Positions 8,159 through 16,342 of a stretch of 59,195 bases of DNA are shown piece by piece. The notes under the pieces are model-generated. The model ran no database searches. It saw only the letters and a list, made by a program, of their open reading frames with translations, and was not told the DNA's origin. The stretch covers positions 1-59,195 of the forward strand of contig JAAYCA010000011.1 in the NCBI GenBank assembly GCA_012744435.1. The letters are read 5' to 3'. A program made the translations under genes and the position numbers. The stretch comes from Bacteroidales bacterium (GTDB lineage Bacteria > Bacteroidota > Bacteroidia > Bacteroidales > UBA932). The stretch's first letter is position 1. Every line of letters begins with the position of its first letter.

Positions 8159-8865
8159 GACTTGATGTCTTCCAGACTGATACGTTTCTCGTAAATGGCT
8201 TTGCCCACGATGACCTTGCGCAGCTTGAGCGCATCCAGCGCGCGGATGTCCTGCATCCCGGAGATGCCGCCGCTGACCGTGAAGCTCAGCTCGGGGAAGT
8301 CCCGCTGCAGGCGCACGTAGAGCGCCGAGGCGGGGCCCTGCAGCATGCCGTCGCGGGAGATCTCCGTGACGATGCACTCCTGCAGGCCGAAGGGCAGGAA
8401 ACGCGCGACGAGGTCGTCCACGCCCAGGGAGATGGAGTCCAGCCATCCGGCCACGGCGACGCGGCCTTTGCGCACGTCGGCGCCGAGGATCATGCGGGCC
8501 CCGTATTGGGTAAGCCAGGCCTCGAAGCGCTCCGGATGCAGGGCGGCCATGCTGCTGATGATGGCGTGCGTGGCGCCCGCGTCGAAAACGCTTTTCAACA
8601 CGCTGTCGTCGGAGATGCCGCCGCCCCATTCGAGCTCGCAGGACACCGCCGAGGCGATGGCTTCGAGCGTGGCGAGGTTCTTCGGCGATCCTTTCCTGGC
8701 GCCGTCCAGGTCCACGAGGTGGATACGCTCCACGCCGCAGTCGGCAAAGCTGCGTGCCATGTCCACGGGGGAGCCGTCGTAGGTCTTCTTTGTAAAGTAG
8801 TCACCCATTGTCAGGCGCACGCAGCGTCCGTCAATCAGGTCGATGGCGGGAATGATATGGATCAT
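8122..8865 (-). CDS. hisA: ProFAR isomerase (HisA)
   Basis: A 247-residue TIM-barrel enzyme that isomerises ProFAR to PRFAR, step 4 of histidine synthesis. Asp9 (IPAIDLIDG) and the aspartate of GADVRKG are the expected catalytic acid-base pair; WGGGI and VSGGIS are the phosphate loops. The start overlaps the hisH stop by 4 bases (ATGA). The C-terminal tail of about 12 residues (SQSASSPASM) lies in the overlap with hisF and looks poorly conserved. Confidence 0.97.
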   Translation of the reverse strand: MIHIIPAIDLIDGRCVRLTMGDYFTKKTYDGSPVDMARSFADCGVERIHLVDLDGARKGSPKNLATLEAIASAVSCELEWGGGISDDSVLKSVFDAGATHAIISSMAALHPERFEAWLTQYGARMILGADVRKGRVAVAGWLDSISLGVDDLVARFLPFGLQECIVTEISRDGMLQGPASALYVRLQRDFPELSFTVSGGISGMQDIRALDALKLRKVIVGKAIYEKRISLEDIKSWSQSASSPASM

Positions 8866-9449
8866 AGGGCGAGGAAGTTGCGGAGAATCGCGGCCCCGGC
8901 GGAGCCGCTCTTCTCAGGGTGAAACTGGGTACCGTAGAAATTCTCGTACTTGAGCGCTGCGCTGAACGTCTGCCCGCCGTGGCGGCAGGTCGCGATGGTG
9001 TCGGGACACAGTGTCGGGTAGTATGAGTGCACAAAATAGACGAAGCTGCCGCCCGGCAGGTCCTTGAACAGCTTGCTGTCGAGGTTGCCGATGGCGTTCC
9101 AGCCCATGTGGGGGACCTTGGCCCCCGGAGTATCGATGAAGCGCCGCACGCGGGCGTCGAAGAGGCCCAGCCCCTGCGTGGGGCCCTCCTCGGAGTCGCG
9201 GCACATCAGCTGCATGCCCACGCAGATGCCCAGCACGGGGCGGCGCAAGCCCGTAATCAGTTCGCAAAGACCGCGTTCGCGGAGGTTCTCCATGGCCCGG
9301 GCGGCGTTGCCCACGCCGGGCAGGATGACCTTGTCGGCGGCGAGGATGCGGGCGGGATCCGCCGTGAGTTCGTATTCCGCACCCAGGCGCTGCAGCGCAT
9401 TGCCGACCGAACGGATATTGCCGGCGTCGTAGTCGATGATCGCGATCAT
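8862..9449 (-). CDS. hisH: Imidazole glycerol phosphate synthase glutaminase subunit
   Basis: A 195-residue class I glutamine amidotransferase that passes ammonia to HisF. The nucleophile is Cys76 in LGICVGMQ, and His and Glu of the triad are in TQFHPEKSG near the C terminus. The start at 9449 (MIAIIDYDAGN) is supported by family alignment and by a 4-base ATGA overlap with the hisB stop; the upstream open frame is a shadow of hisB. Confidence 0.97.
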   Translation of the reverse strand: MIAIIDYDAGNIRSVGNALQRLGAEYELTADPARILAADKVILPGVGNAARAMENLRERGLCELITGLRRPVLGICVGMQLMCRDSEEGPTQGLGLFDARVRRFIDTPGAKVPHMGWNAIGNLDSKLFKDLPGGSFVYFVHSYYPTLCPDTIATCRHGGQTFSAALKYENFYGTQFHPEKSGSAGAAILRNFLAL

Positions 9450-10504
9450 AGCAGGCCTTTGCTGGAGGGTAAGTCGTAGGAGAAGACATTCCGCCGCACC
9501 GCTTGCCGCAGCGAGCGGGCGAAGGCCTTGAAGACGGACTCCGCGAGGTGGTGGTTGTTCTCGCCGCGCGCCTGGACGTAGAGGTTGGCGCGCATGGCGT
9601 CGGACAGCGACTTGAAGAAGTGCTTGAACATTTCCGTGGGCACGTCGCCCACGTATTCTCGGGTGAATGCCACGTCCCAGACGAGTTCGCTCCGGCCGCC
9701 GAAGTCCAGCAGCACGATGGCGCGGCTCTCGTCCATGGGCAGGGCGAAGCCGTAGCGGCCGATGCCGAGCTTGTCGCCCAGGGCCTGCCGCAGCGCCTCG
9801 CCGAGGGCGATGCCCACGTCCTCGACGGTGTGGTGCTCGTCCACTTCCAGGTCGCCCTTGCACTTGATTTCCAGGGCGATGCCCCCGTGGTGGATGAGCT
9901 GCGAGAGCATATGGTCGAAGAATTTCAGGCCGGTGTCCACGCCCGACGGCCCCTTGCCGTCGAGGTCCACGCGCACCCGGATGTCGGTCTCGCCGGTCTT
10001 GCGCGCCACCGTGGCGCTGCGCGCACTGCTGCGGATGGTCTCGGCGATCTGCGCCCAGTCCAGCTCGCCCACCAGCAGCGCCTGCGCGCCGAGGTTCTCC
10101 GCCAGCCGGCGGTCCGTGTCCCGGTCGCCGATCACCCAGCTCGCGGCGAGGTCGTAGGAGCCGTCGAGGTACTTGCCGAACATCCCCGTGCCGGGCTTGC
10201 GCTTCGGGGAATGCTCCTCCGGCATCGAAGGGTCGATGAGGATGTCGTCGAAGACGACGCCTTCGCCCTCCAGGGTCTTCAGGAGCAGGTTCTGGGCCGG
10301 CCAGAAGCATTCTTCGGGGAAGGCGGGCGTGCCGAGGCCGTCCTGGTTGGAGGCCATCACGAGCTCGTAGCCCAGGCCCGTCAGGGCCTTCATGCCGCTG
10401 ATGGCGCCGGGCACGAAGCGGACTTTCTCGAGGGCGTCGATCTGCTCGTCGGCGGGCTCGGCCAGCAGGGTGCCGTCCCTATCGATGAATATCGCCTTTT
10501 TCAT
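9446..10504 (-). CDS. hisB: Histidinol-phosphatase / imidazoleglycerol-phosphate dehydratase (HisB)
   Basis: A 352-residue bifunctional enzyme. The N-terminal HAD phosphatase domain (about 1-160) has the DRDGT nucleophile motif at residues 8-12 and IGDRDTD near 126; the C-terminal IGPD domain (about 170-352) has the two HxxxE-type manganese motifs (FDHMLSQLIHHGG and DEHHTVEDVG). The HAD domain lacks the Cys-His-Cys-Cys zinc loop known from Escherichia coli HisB: the equivalent stretch reads IDPSMPEEHSPKRKP, with no cysteine. It overlaps the hisC 3' end by 26 bases. Confidence 0.96.
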   Translation of the reverse strand: MKKAIFIDRDGTLLAEPADEQIDALEKVRFVPGAISGMKALTGLGYELVMASNQDGLGTPAFPEECFWPAQNLLLKTLEGEGVVFDDILIDPSMPEEHSPKRKPGTGMFGKYLDGSYDLAASWVIGDRDTDRRLAENLGAQALLVGELDWAQIAETIRSSARSATVARKTGETDIRVRVDLDGKGPSGVDTGLKFFDHMLSQLIHHGGIALEIKCKGDLEVDEHHTVEDVGIALGEALRQALGDKLGIGRYGFALPMDESRAIVLLDFGGRSELVWDVAFTREYVGDVPTEMFKHFFKSLSDAMRANLYVQARGENNHHLAESVFKAFARSLRQAVRRNVFSYDLPSSKGLL

Positions 10505-11525
10505 ATGCTTGCAGGGATGTCAGGAGTTTGTCGTTTTCGGAAGGGAGTCCGACGGTGATGCGCAGGCAGCCCGCGCATTGGGGCACCCGGCTGCGGTTGC
10601 GGACGATGATGCCGTCGGCGAGCAGGTGCGCATAAAGCCGGTCGGCGTCGTCCACCTGCACCAGCAGGAAGTTGGCGTCGCTGGGGTACACGCGCCGCAC
10701 GCAGCGGAAGGCGGGAAGCTCCGCCGCCAGCTGCCGGCGCTGCGAGACGGTCTCGGCGATCCGGTCCTCGACCGGCTCGCGCAGGGCCTTGGCGACGAGC
10801 TCCTGGGTGGACTGGTTGATGTTGTAGGGGTACTTGACCATGGACATCAGCCGGATGATGTAGGGGCTCGCGAAGGCCATGCCGAGCCGCAGCGCGGCGA
10901 GACCGTAGGCCTTGGACAGGGTCTGGAGGATGATCAGGTTGGGGAATTCCGACAGGCGGCCGCGCAGGCTGCCTTCGGCGCTGAAGTCGGCGTAGGCCTC
11001 GTCCAGCACCACGATGCCCGGGAAGCGGGCGATGAGCGCCGAGAGCTCCGCGGCGGGAAAGGCGTTGCCCGAAGGGTTGTTGGGGCTGCACAGGAAGAGC
11101 AGCTTGCTGCGGGCGTCGGCGGCGGCGAGGAGTTCTTTCGCGGGCAGCGAGAAGTCCGGTCCCAGGGGGACGCTGCGCAGGCGGACGTCGTTGATGTCGG
11201 CGGCCACGCCGTACATGCCGTAGCTGGGGGAGATGGCGATGGCGTTGTCCGTGCCCGGTTTGCAGAACACGCGGAAGCACAGGTCGATGGCTTCGTCGCT
11301 GCCGTTGCCCAGGAAGATGCTGTCCGCGGGGACGCCCTTGATGCGGGAGATCTGCTCCTTGAGCGCCTTCTGGTGCGGATCCGGGTAGCGGTTCCAGCCG
11401 GTGGGGTAGGGGCTCTCGTTGGCGTCCAGGAAGATGCCCAGCGGGCCCTGGTATTCGTCGCGGGCCGTGCTGTAGGGGCACAGGGCGCGGATGTTGGGGC
11501 GGACGAGTCGTTCTATGCTATTCAT
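10479..11525 (-). CDS. hisC: Histidinol-phosphate aminotransferase
   Basis: A 348-residue fold-type I PLP aminotransferase that converts imidazole acetol phosphate plus glutamate to histidinol phosphate. FLDANESPYP is the HisC N-terminal substrate motif, SPNNPSGN and LDEAYADF bind PLP, and the Lys in TLSKAYGLAALRLG forms the Schiff base. It overlaps hisD by 8 bases and hisB by 26 bases, consistent with translational coupling. Confidence 0.97.
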   Translation of the reverse strand: MNSIERLVRPNIRALCPYSTARDEYQGPLGIFLDANESPYPTGWNRYPDPHQKALKEQISRIKGVPADSIFLGNGSDEAIDLCFRVFCKPGTDNAIAISPSYGMYGVAADINDVRLRSVPLGPDFSLPAKELLAAADARSKLLFLCSPNNPSGNAFPAAELSALIARFPGIVVLDEAYADFSAEGSLRGRLSEFPNLIILQTLSKAYGLAALRLGMAFASPYIIRLMSMVKYPYNINQSTQELVAKALREPVEDRIAETVSQRRQLAAELPAFRCVRRVYPSDANFLLVQVDDADRLYAHLLADGIIVRNRSRVPQCAGCLRITVGLPSENDKLLTSLQAYEKGDIHR

Positions 11526-12798
11526 CGTTCAGGCGGATTTTGACGGCGTTGGCGTGGGCCTGCAGACCCTCCGCCTCCGCCATGGTGACGATGGTCTCCG
11601 ACAGGGCGCGCAGCCCCTCCGGGCTGAGCTCCTGCAGGGTCATCTTGCGGTAGAAGCTGTCCAGGTTGACCCCGCTGAAGGAGCGGGCCCAGCCGCAGGT
11701 GGGCAGGGTGTGGTTGGTGCCGGAGGCGTAGTCGCCCGCGCTCTCCGGGGTCCACGCTCCGACGAACACGCTGCCCGCGGCCGTGATCCGGGCGGCGAGC
11801 TGCCAGGGATCCTGCACGGAGAGGATGAGGTGTTCGGGGGCGTAGGCGTTCGCGAAGGCGATGCGGTCTTCGGCGTCGGGAAGCACGATGCAGCGGCTCT
11901 TGTCCAGGGCCTGCCGCACGTAGTCCGCGCGGGGCAGCGCGGCGGTCTGCCGCTCCAGCTCTTCGCGGACCCGCCCTTCCGTCTGCGTGTCGGTGCACAC
12001 CAGCATCACCTGGCTGTCGGCGCCGTGCTCGGCCTGCGAGAGCAGGTCGGCGGCGAGGAAGGAGGCGGGGACGGAGCCGTCGGTGACGACCATGACCTCG
12101 GACGGCCCGGCGGGCATGTCGATGGCCACGGTGTCGGCGGAGAGCAGCTGCTTGGCGGTGGTGACGTATTGGTTGCCGGGACCGAAGATCTTGTCCACCT
12201 GCGGGACCGTCTGCGTGCCGTAGGCCATGGCGGCCACGGCCTGGGCGCCGCCGAGCTTGAAGATGCGCTTCACGCCGCAGTACGCGGCGGTGTAGAGCAC
12301 TTCGGCGTTGACCTTGCCGTCCTTGCCCGCCGGGGTGCAGAGCACCACCTCGGGGCACTGGGCGATGGCCGCCGGCACGGCGAGCATCAGCACGGTGGAG
12401 AACAGGGGCGCCGTGCCGCCGGGGATGTACAGGCCCACGCGGGCGATGGGCACGGGGCGCTGGATGCAGCGCACGCCCGGGGCCGTCTGTACGGAGATCT
12501 CCTGCGGGCGCTGGGCCTCGTGGAAGGCGCGGATGTTGGCTTCGGCCTGCGCGACGGCGCGTTTCACGGGCTCGCCCACGCGCGCCTGGGCTTCGCGGAT
12601 CTCTTCCGCGCCCACTTCGATCGCCTCGAGCGGACGGCCGTCGATCTCCAGCGAGAGCGCGCGGAGCGCTTCGTCGCCCTGTTCGCGCACGCGCTTCAGG
12701 ATGGCTTCCACGCGGGCGCGCACCGTCGGATTGACGGAGGAAGGGCGCCGGCACAGCGCCGGCCATTGCTCCCGCGGGGGATTGAGGTAGCTCTCCAT
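11518..12798 (-). CDS. hisD: Histidinol dehydrogenase
   Basis: A 426-residue zinc- and NAD-dependent enzyme that oxidises L-histidinol to L-histidine in two steps. The zinc-binding and catalytic motifs are visible: LLSQAEHGADSQV, YAPEHLIL and the C-terminal GTNHTLPT; the nucleotide loop is FGPGNQYV. The length is normal for HisD. It starts 4 bases after the hisG stop. Confidence 0.97.
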   Translation of the reverse strand: MESYLNPPREQWPALCRRPSSVNPTVRARVEAILKRVREQGDEALRALSLEIDGRPLEAIEVGAEEIREAQARVGEPVKRAVAQAEANIRAFHEAQRPQEISVQTAPGVRCIQRPVPIARVGLYIPGGTAPLFSTVLMLAVPAAIAQCPEVVLCTPAGKDGKVNAEVLYTAAYCGVKRIFKLGGAQAVAAMAYGTQTVPQVDKIFGPGNQYVTTAKQLLSADTVAIDMPAGPSEVMVVTDGSVPASFLAADLLSQAEHGADSQVMLVCTDTQTEGRVREELERQTAALPRADYVRQALDKSRCIVLPDAEDRIAFANAYAPEHLILSVQDPWQLAARITAAGSVFVGAWTPESAGDYASGTNHTLPTCGWARSFSGVNLDSFYRKMTLQELSPEGLRALSETIVTMAEAEGLQAHANAVKIRLNDE

Positions 12799-12802
12799 AT
12801 CG

Positions 12803-13654
12803 TTACGGAATGATTTTGTCTATGTTGAGTACGAGGATGCCCTCGGCGCCGATGGCCTTGAGCTGGCGGATCTTGTCCCAGAGATCGGCTTCGTCCACGA
12901 CGGAGTGCATCGAGCACCAGCCTTCGGCGGCCAGCGGCATCACGGTCGGGCTGCGCATGGCGGGCAGGATCCGGGTCGCTTCGTCCACGGAGGCGAGCGG
13001 GAGGTTCATCAGGATGTACTTCTTGCGGCGGCTCACCATGGCGGAGTCGATGCGGAAGAGCATCTCGTCGAGGGTCTTCCGCTCCGCTTCGTCCAGTTTG
13101 CCGTTGGAGATGAGCACGGCCTCGGAGAAGAAGACCTTCTCCACCTCGCGCAGCCCGTTGGACACCAGCGTCCCGCCGGACGAGACGATGTCGAAGATGG
13201 CGTCGGAGATGTCGGCGGCCGGGGCGATCTCCACGGAGCCGGTGATCACTTCGATCTTCGCCTCGATGCCCTGTTCCTGCAGCCAGGAGCGCAGGATCCG
13301 GGGGTAGGAGGTGGCGATGCGCTTGCCCGCGAACCACTGCGGCCCGTCGTAGTCGACGGACTTGGGAACGGCCAGGGAGATGCGGCAGGCGCCGAAGCCG
13401 AGCTTCGCGACGACCTCCACGTCGAAGCCGCGCTCCACGACTTCGTTGAGTCCCACGATGCCGAGGGCGGCCGTGCCGCTGGCGACGACCTGCGGGATGT
13501 CGTCATCGCGCATATAGAGGAGTTCCAAGGGGAAATTCGGCGCCTGGGCCAGGAACTTCCGGCGCGAGTCGTCGATGTCGATCCCGATCTCGCGCAGCAG
13601 GGCGGTGGTGTCTTCGTTGAGACGGCCCTTGGATTGGATGGCTAGTCTTAACAT
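12803..13654 (-). CDS. hisG: ATP phosphoribosyltransferase, long form
   Basis: A 283-residue enzyme for the first committed step of histidine synthesis (ATP plus PRPP). It is the long HisG form: two periplasmic-binding-like catalytic domains (about 1-210, with SGGTLVSNGL as the PRPP loop) and a C-terminal ACT-like domain (about 215-283) that gives feedback inhibition by histidine without HisZ. The start at 13654 (MLRLAIQSKGRL) is the family start; an upstream ATG would extend into the attenuator terminator. It is the first gene of the his operon. Confidence 0.97.
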   Translation of the reverse strand: MLRLAIQSKGRLNEDTTALLREIGIDIDDSRRKFLAQAPNFPLELLYMRDDDIPQVVASGTAALGIVGLNEVVERGFDVEVVAKLGFGACRISLAVPKSVDYDGPQWFAGKRIATSYPRILRSWLQEQGIEAKIEVITGSVEIAPAADISDAIFDIVSSGGTLVSNGLREVEKVFFSEAVLISNGKLDEAERKTLDEMLFRIDSAMVSRRKKYILMNLPLASVDEATRILPAMRSPTVMPLAAEGWCSMHSVVDEADLWDKIRQLKAIGAEGILVLNIDKIIP

Positions 13655-13670
13655 AAATCTACTAACTATA

Positions 13671-13702
13671 ATAAAAAAGGCTTCCCGGATGTCCGGCAAG
13701 CC
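13671..13702 (-). terminator. Intrinsic terminator of the histidine attenuator
   Basis: On the minus strand a strong hairpin (GGCTTgCCGGA, short loop, TCCGGgaAGCC; 13679-13702) is followed by six T (13673-13678), ending 17 bases before hisG. It lies after a histidine-rich leader peptide and so would end transcription early when charged tRNA-His is plentiful. The CCGGA of its left arm (13692-13696) can instead pair with TCCGG at 13739-13743 just after the leader stop codon, giving a candidate antiterminator. Confidence 0.9.
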
Positions 13703-13746
13703 CCAATGTTGCTATGCATACGCATATGCACCGACCTACCGGATCT

Positions 13747-13788
13747 TCAGATTCGGTGGTGATGATGATATGCGAGGCTGTACTTCAT
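13747..13788 (-). CDS. hisL: Histidine operon leader peptide
   Basis: A 13-codon minus-strand ORF encoding MKYSLAYHHHHRI and a TGA stop. Four consecutive His codons (CAT CAT CAC CAC, 13756-13767) precede the stop by two codons. It begins about 7 bases after a consensus promoter and about 45 bases before an intrinsic terminator that precedes hisG. This is the architecture of ribosome-mediated transcription attenuation: a ribosome stalled at the His codons would favour antitermination. The 5' leader before its ATG is only a few bases, so it is probably translated almost leaderless. Confidence 0.88.
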   Translation of the reverse strand: MKYSLAYHHHHRI

Positions 13789-13794
13789 ACATCG

Positions 13795-13824
13795 CAAAGT
13801 TATCAATTATTTCCGGAAATGCAA
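13795..13824 (-). promoter_or_regulatory. Promoter of the histidine operon
   Basis: TTG (13822-13824), 19 bp, TAACTTTG (13795-13802) on the minus strand: a perfect Bacteroidota promoter. It sits in the short gap right after the clpP stop, so the his operon has its own promoter although clpP lies upstream on the same strand. Confidence 0.88.
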
Positions 13825-13831
13825 ATCTGCG

Positions 13832-14503
13832 TCAATCCTTTTTGCTCAGGATCTTGTCGATCATGCCGTAGCCGAGGGCTTCGTCGGCGCTCATCCAGTA
13901 GTCGCGGTCGGCGTCGGCGAAGACTTTGTCGTAGGGCTGGCCGCTGTGTTGGGCGATGAGGGAAATGAGCTCCGCGCGGGCCTTTTCGATCTCCTTGGCG
14001 GCGATGAGGATGTCGGAGGCCTGGCCTTCGGCGCCGCCGAGCGGCTGGTGGATCAGCACGCGCGAGTGCGGCAGGGCGGAGCGCTTGCCTTTCTGTCCCG
14101 CGCAGAGCAGCAGGGAGCCCATCGAGGCGGCCATGCCCGTGCAGATGGTGGCCACGTCGGGCTGGATCAGCTGCATCGTGTCATAGATCGCCAGGCCGCT
14201 GGAGACCTGTCCGCCCGGGGTGTTGATATACAGGGAGATATCCTTGTTGGCGTCCACGGACGAGAGGAACAGCAGCTGCGCGAGGATGATGTTGGCCACG
14301 TCGTCGTTGATGCCGACGCCGAGGAAGATGATGCGGTCCATCATCAGGCGGCTGAACACGTCCATCGACGCCACGTTGAGCGGGCGCTCCTCGATGATGG
14401 TCGGGTTGATGTAGGCGCCGACCGCCGCCTGATAGTCCCGGAGGGTCATGGGGTTGACGCCGCGCGCGAGGGTGGCGTATTGTTCGAATTCGCTCTTCTT
14501 CAT
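13832..14503 (-). CDS. clpP: ATP-dependent Clp protease proteolytic subunit
   Basis: A 223-residue serine peptidase that forms the tetradecameric chamber of Clp proteases. The triad is Ser127 (GMAASMGS), His152 (LIHQPLGG) and Asp201 (ADRDYWMS). HQPLGG in place of the usual HQP(L/S)GG and the N-terminal extension are within the Bacteroidota range. Its usual partners tig and clpX are not adjacent; instead it starts 14 bases after a kinase-AAA+ ATPase gene on the same strand, which suggests co-expression with that ATPase. Confidence 0.96.
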   Translation of the reverse strand: MKKSEFEQYATLARGVNPMTLRDYQAAVGAYINPTIIEERPLNVASMDVFSRLMMDRIIFLGVGINDDVANIILAQLLFLSSVDANKDISLYINTPGGQVSSGLAIYDTMQLIQPDVATICTGMAASMGSLLLCAGQKGKRSALPHSRVLIHQPLGGAEGQASDILIAAKEIEKARAELISLIAQHSGQPYDKVFADADRDYWMSADEALGYGMIDKILSKKD

Positions 14504-14517
14504 GGCTGGTAGGGGGT

Positions 14518-16313
14518 TTAATAGCTGTCAAAGCCGATCCGGACCCGTTTCGGGGCGGACAGGGAGGAGGGATTGCTGTTGATGGATTCTTCGAGAATCT
14601 GCTGGGTGATGCCCTGGTCGGCGAGGGCCGCGACCATGGCCGATTCATTGACGATGAAGGCGATGTCGGAGGAGGCGTAGCCTTCGGTGAGCTGGGTGAG
14701 CTTGTCCAGGTTGAGGTCGCCGTCCACCGGACGGCCGTGGAGGTACAGCTCCAGCATGGCCCGGCGCGTCTCTGCGTCCGGGGCCGGGATTTCATATTTG
14801 AGGTCCAGGCGTCCCTTGCGGAGGACGGCCGGATCGATCATGTCCATGCGGTTGGTCGTGCCGATGACGAAGATGCCGCGCTCGGAGCAGTTGTTGAGCT
14901 GGGAGAGGAATTCGTTGACCTCGTCCGCGCGGTGGCGGGCCGAGTCCGATCCGCGGGCGGGGACGAAGGCGTCGAACTCGTCGAAGCAGATCACGGACGG
15001 GGCGTTCTGCGCGGCCTTCTTGAACAGGTCGGCGATCTTGCCCTGGGTGCCGTGGATGTAGGTGCTGCCGAGGTCGGAGCCGTTCACGAGGTAGTAGTTG
15101 AAGCCCGATTCCTCCGCAAACTTCTTGGCAAAGAAGGTCTTGCCGCAGCCCGGGGGGCCGTAGAGCAGCATGCCGTTGGGTGGCGTCAGGCGGTAGCGGG
15201 CGGCCTTTTCCTTGTCCTTCAGGACCCAGATCACGCGGTTGATGAGCTCCTGCTTGAGCGCGCTCATGCCGGCCACGTCGGCGAAGCCGCCGTCGCCGGG
15301 CTTGCCCTTGCGGGCCTCCAGCTGGACGCTGTCCTCGCGGGGCTTTTCCGTCTGGTCGGAAGGGGTCTGCGGCGGCTCCTGCGGGGTCTGCGGGGCCTGC
15401 GGTTTGTCGGGCGTCCGCCGCCGGGTCGCCTGGTTGTGGGAGAGGGCGGGGGATTGCGGGGCGCAGCCCGCCGAGAGCATCTCGAGGAATTCCGCGGCGC
15501 TGGGGCGCCCGGCCGGATCGAAGCGGAGTCCCCGCTCCAGCAGGTCGATGATCTCAGGGTCGTCCGGCTTGTGGTTGGGAAAGAACAGGGGTGCCTCCCG
15601 GGCGTGCTGGACGGTGATTTTCTTCGAATAGTAGGGGGTCTTCTCCGAGATGCCGCAGTCCCAGGGGGCGAAGCCGTAGAGCATGGTGTAGAGGATCGCC
15701 GCGACGGAGAAGACGTCGCTCTTGGCGTTGAAACTGCCTTTCAGCGCCTCCGGCGCCATGTACATCACATTGAGGTCGTCAGCGGGAAGGGGGGTGCGCT
15801 CTCGATCTCGGCGTGCATGTGCCCCAGGTCGATGATCTTCGGGGTGATTTCCCCTTCGGGGGAGGTCTCGAGGAGGATGTTGCGCGGGGTGAGGTCGTTG
15901 TGGTTCACCCCCAGCTCGCCGTGGAGGTACACCAGGGCCTCGAGGATGGGGATGAGGAGGGCTTTCGTCTCGGCGACGGAGAAGGTCCGGCCTCCGCGCT
16001 GGGTCTCCGACAGGAGCGCCCCGTTGAAGAACTGGGTGACCAGGCAGGGGTATTTGTGCCTGCTGACGGACAGGACGCCGTCGGCGACATACTTGACGAT
16101 GTTGGGATGGCTGATCCGGCGGCATTGCCAGATTTCTTCGACGATGCCTTCCACGAGCATCTTGTCGGGGATGCGCCCGAGATCGAAGGCTTTCATGAAG
16201 AAGGGCGTGCCTTTCTCGTCGCGGATGGCGTAGCAGTCGTTGTACGGTCCTTTCTTGATGAGGCGGGAAATGTAATAATCTCCGATGGAGGCGTTGTCCG
16301 GAAGCCTGAGCAT
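14518..16313 (-). CDS. Protein kinase-AAA+ ATPase fusion, frame broken at a C run
   Basis: Two frames together encode one protein of about 598 residues. The first part (16313 to about 15790) is a kinase: Lys41 in FFMKAF, HNDLTPRN with Asp140 and Asn145, and IDLG with Asp162. It meets the other frame at six C residues (minus strand; 15789-15794). One more C would join the frames and restore the VMYMAPE motif. Unrepaired, the kinase frame stops at 15765. After a Pro-rich linker comes an AAA+ module: GPPGCGKT (Walker A), VICFDEFD (Walker B), GTTNR (sensor 1) and an Arg finger in RKGRLD, closest in look to the Cdc48/FtsH/SpoVK group. The C terminus reads RVRIGFDSY. The break may be an assembly error, a mutation or programmed frameshifting. 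ClpP follows 14 bases downstream. Confidence 0.8.
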
Positions 16314-16329
16314 AGGGTGATGATTTTTA

Positions 16330-16337
16330 CAAATATA
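16330..16337 (-). promoter_or_regulatory. Candidate -7 box for the kinase-AAA+ gene
   Basis: TATATTTG on the minus strand, 16 bases before the start at 16313, in an AT-rich 29-base gap after the HAD gene. No good TTG element was seen at the right distance, so it is weaker than the other promoters here. Confidence 0.45.
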
Positions 16338-16342
16338 ACAAA

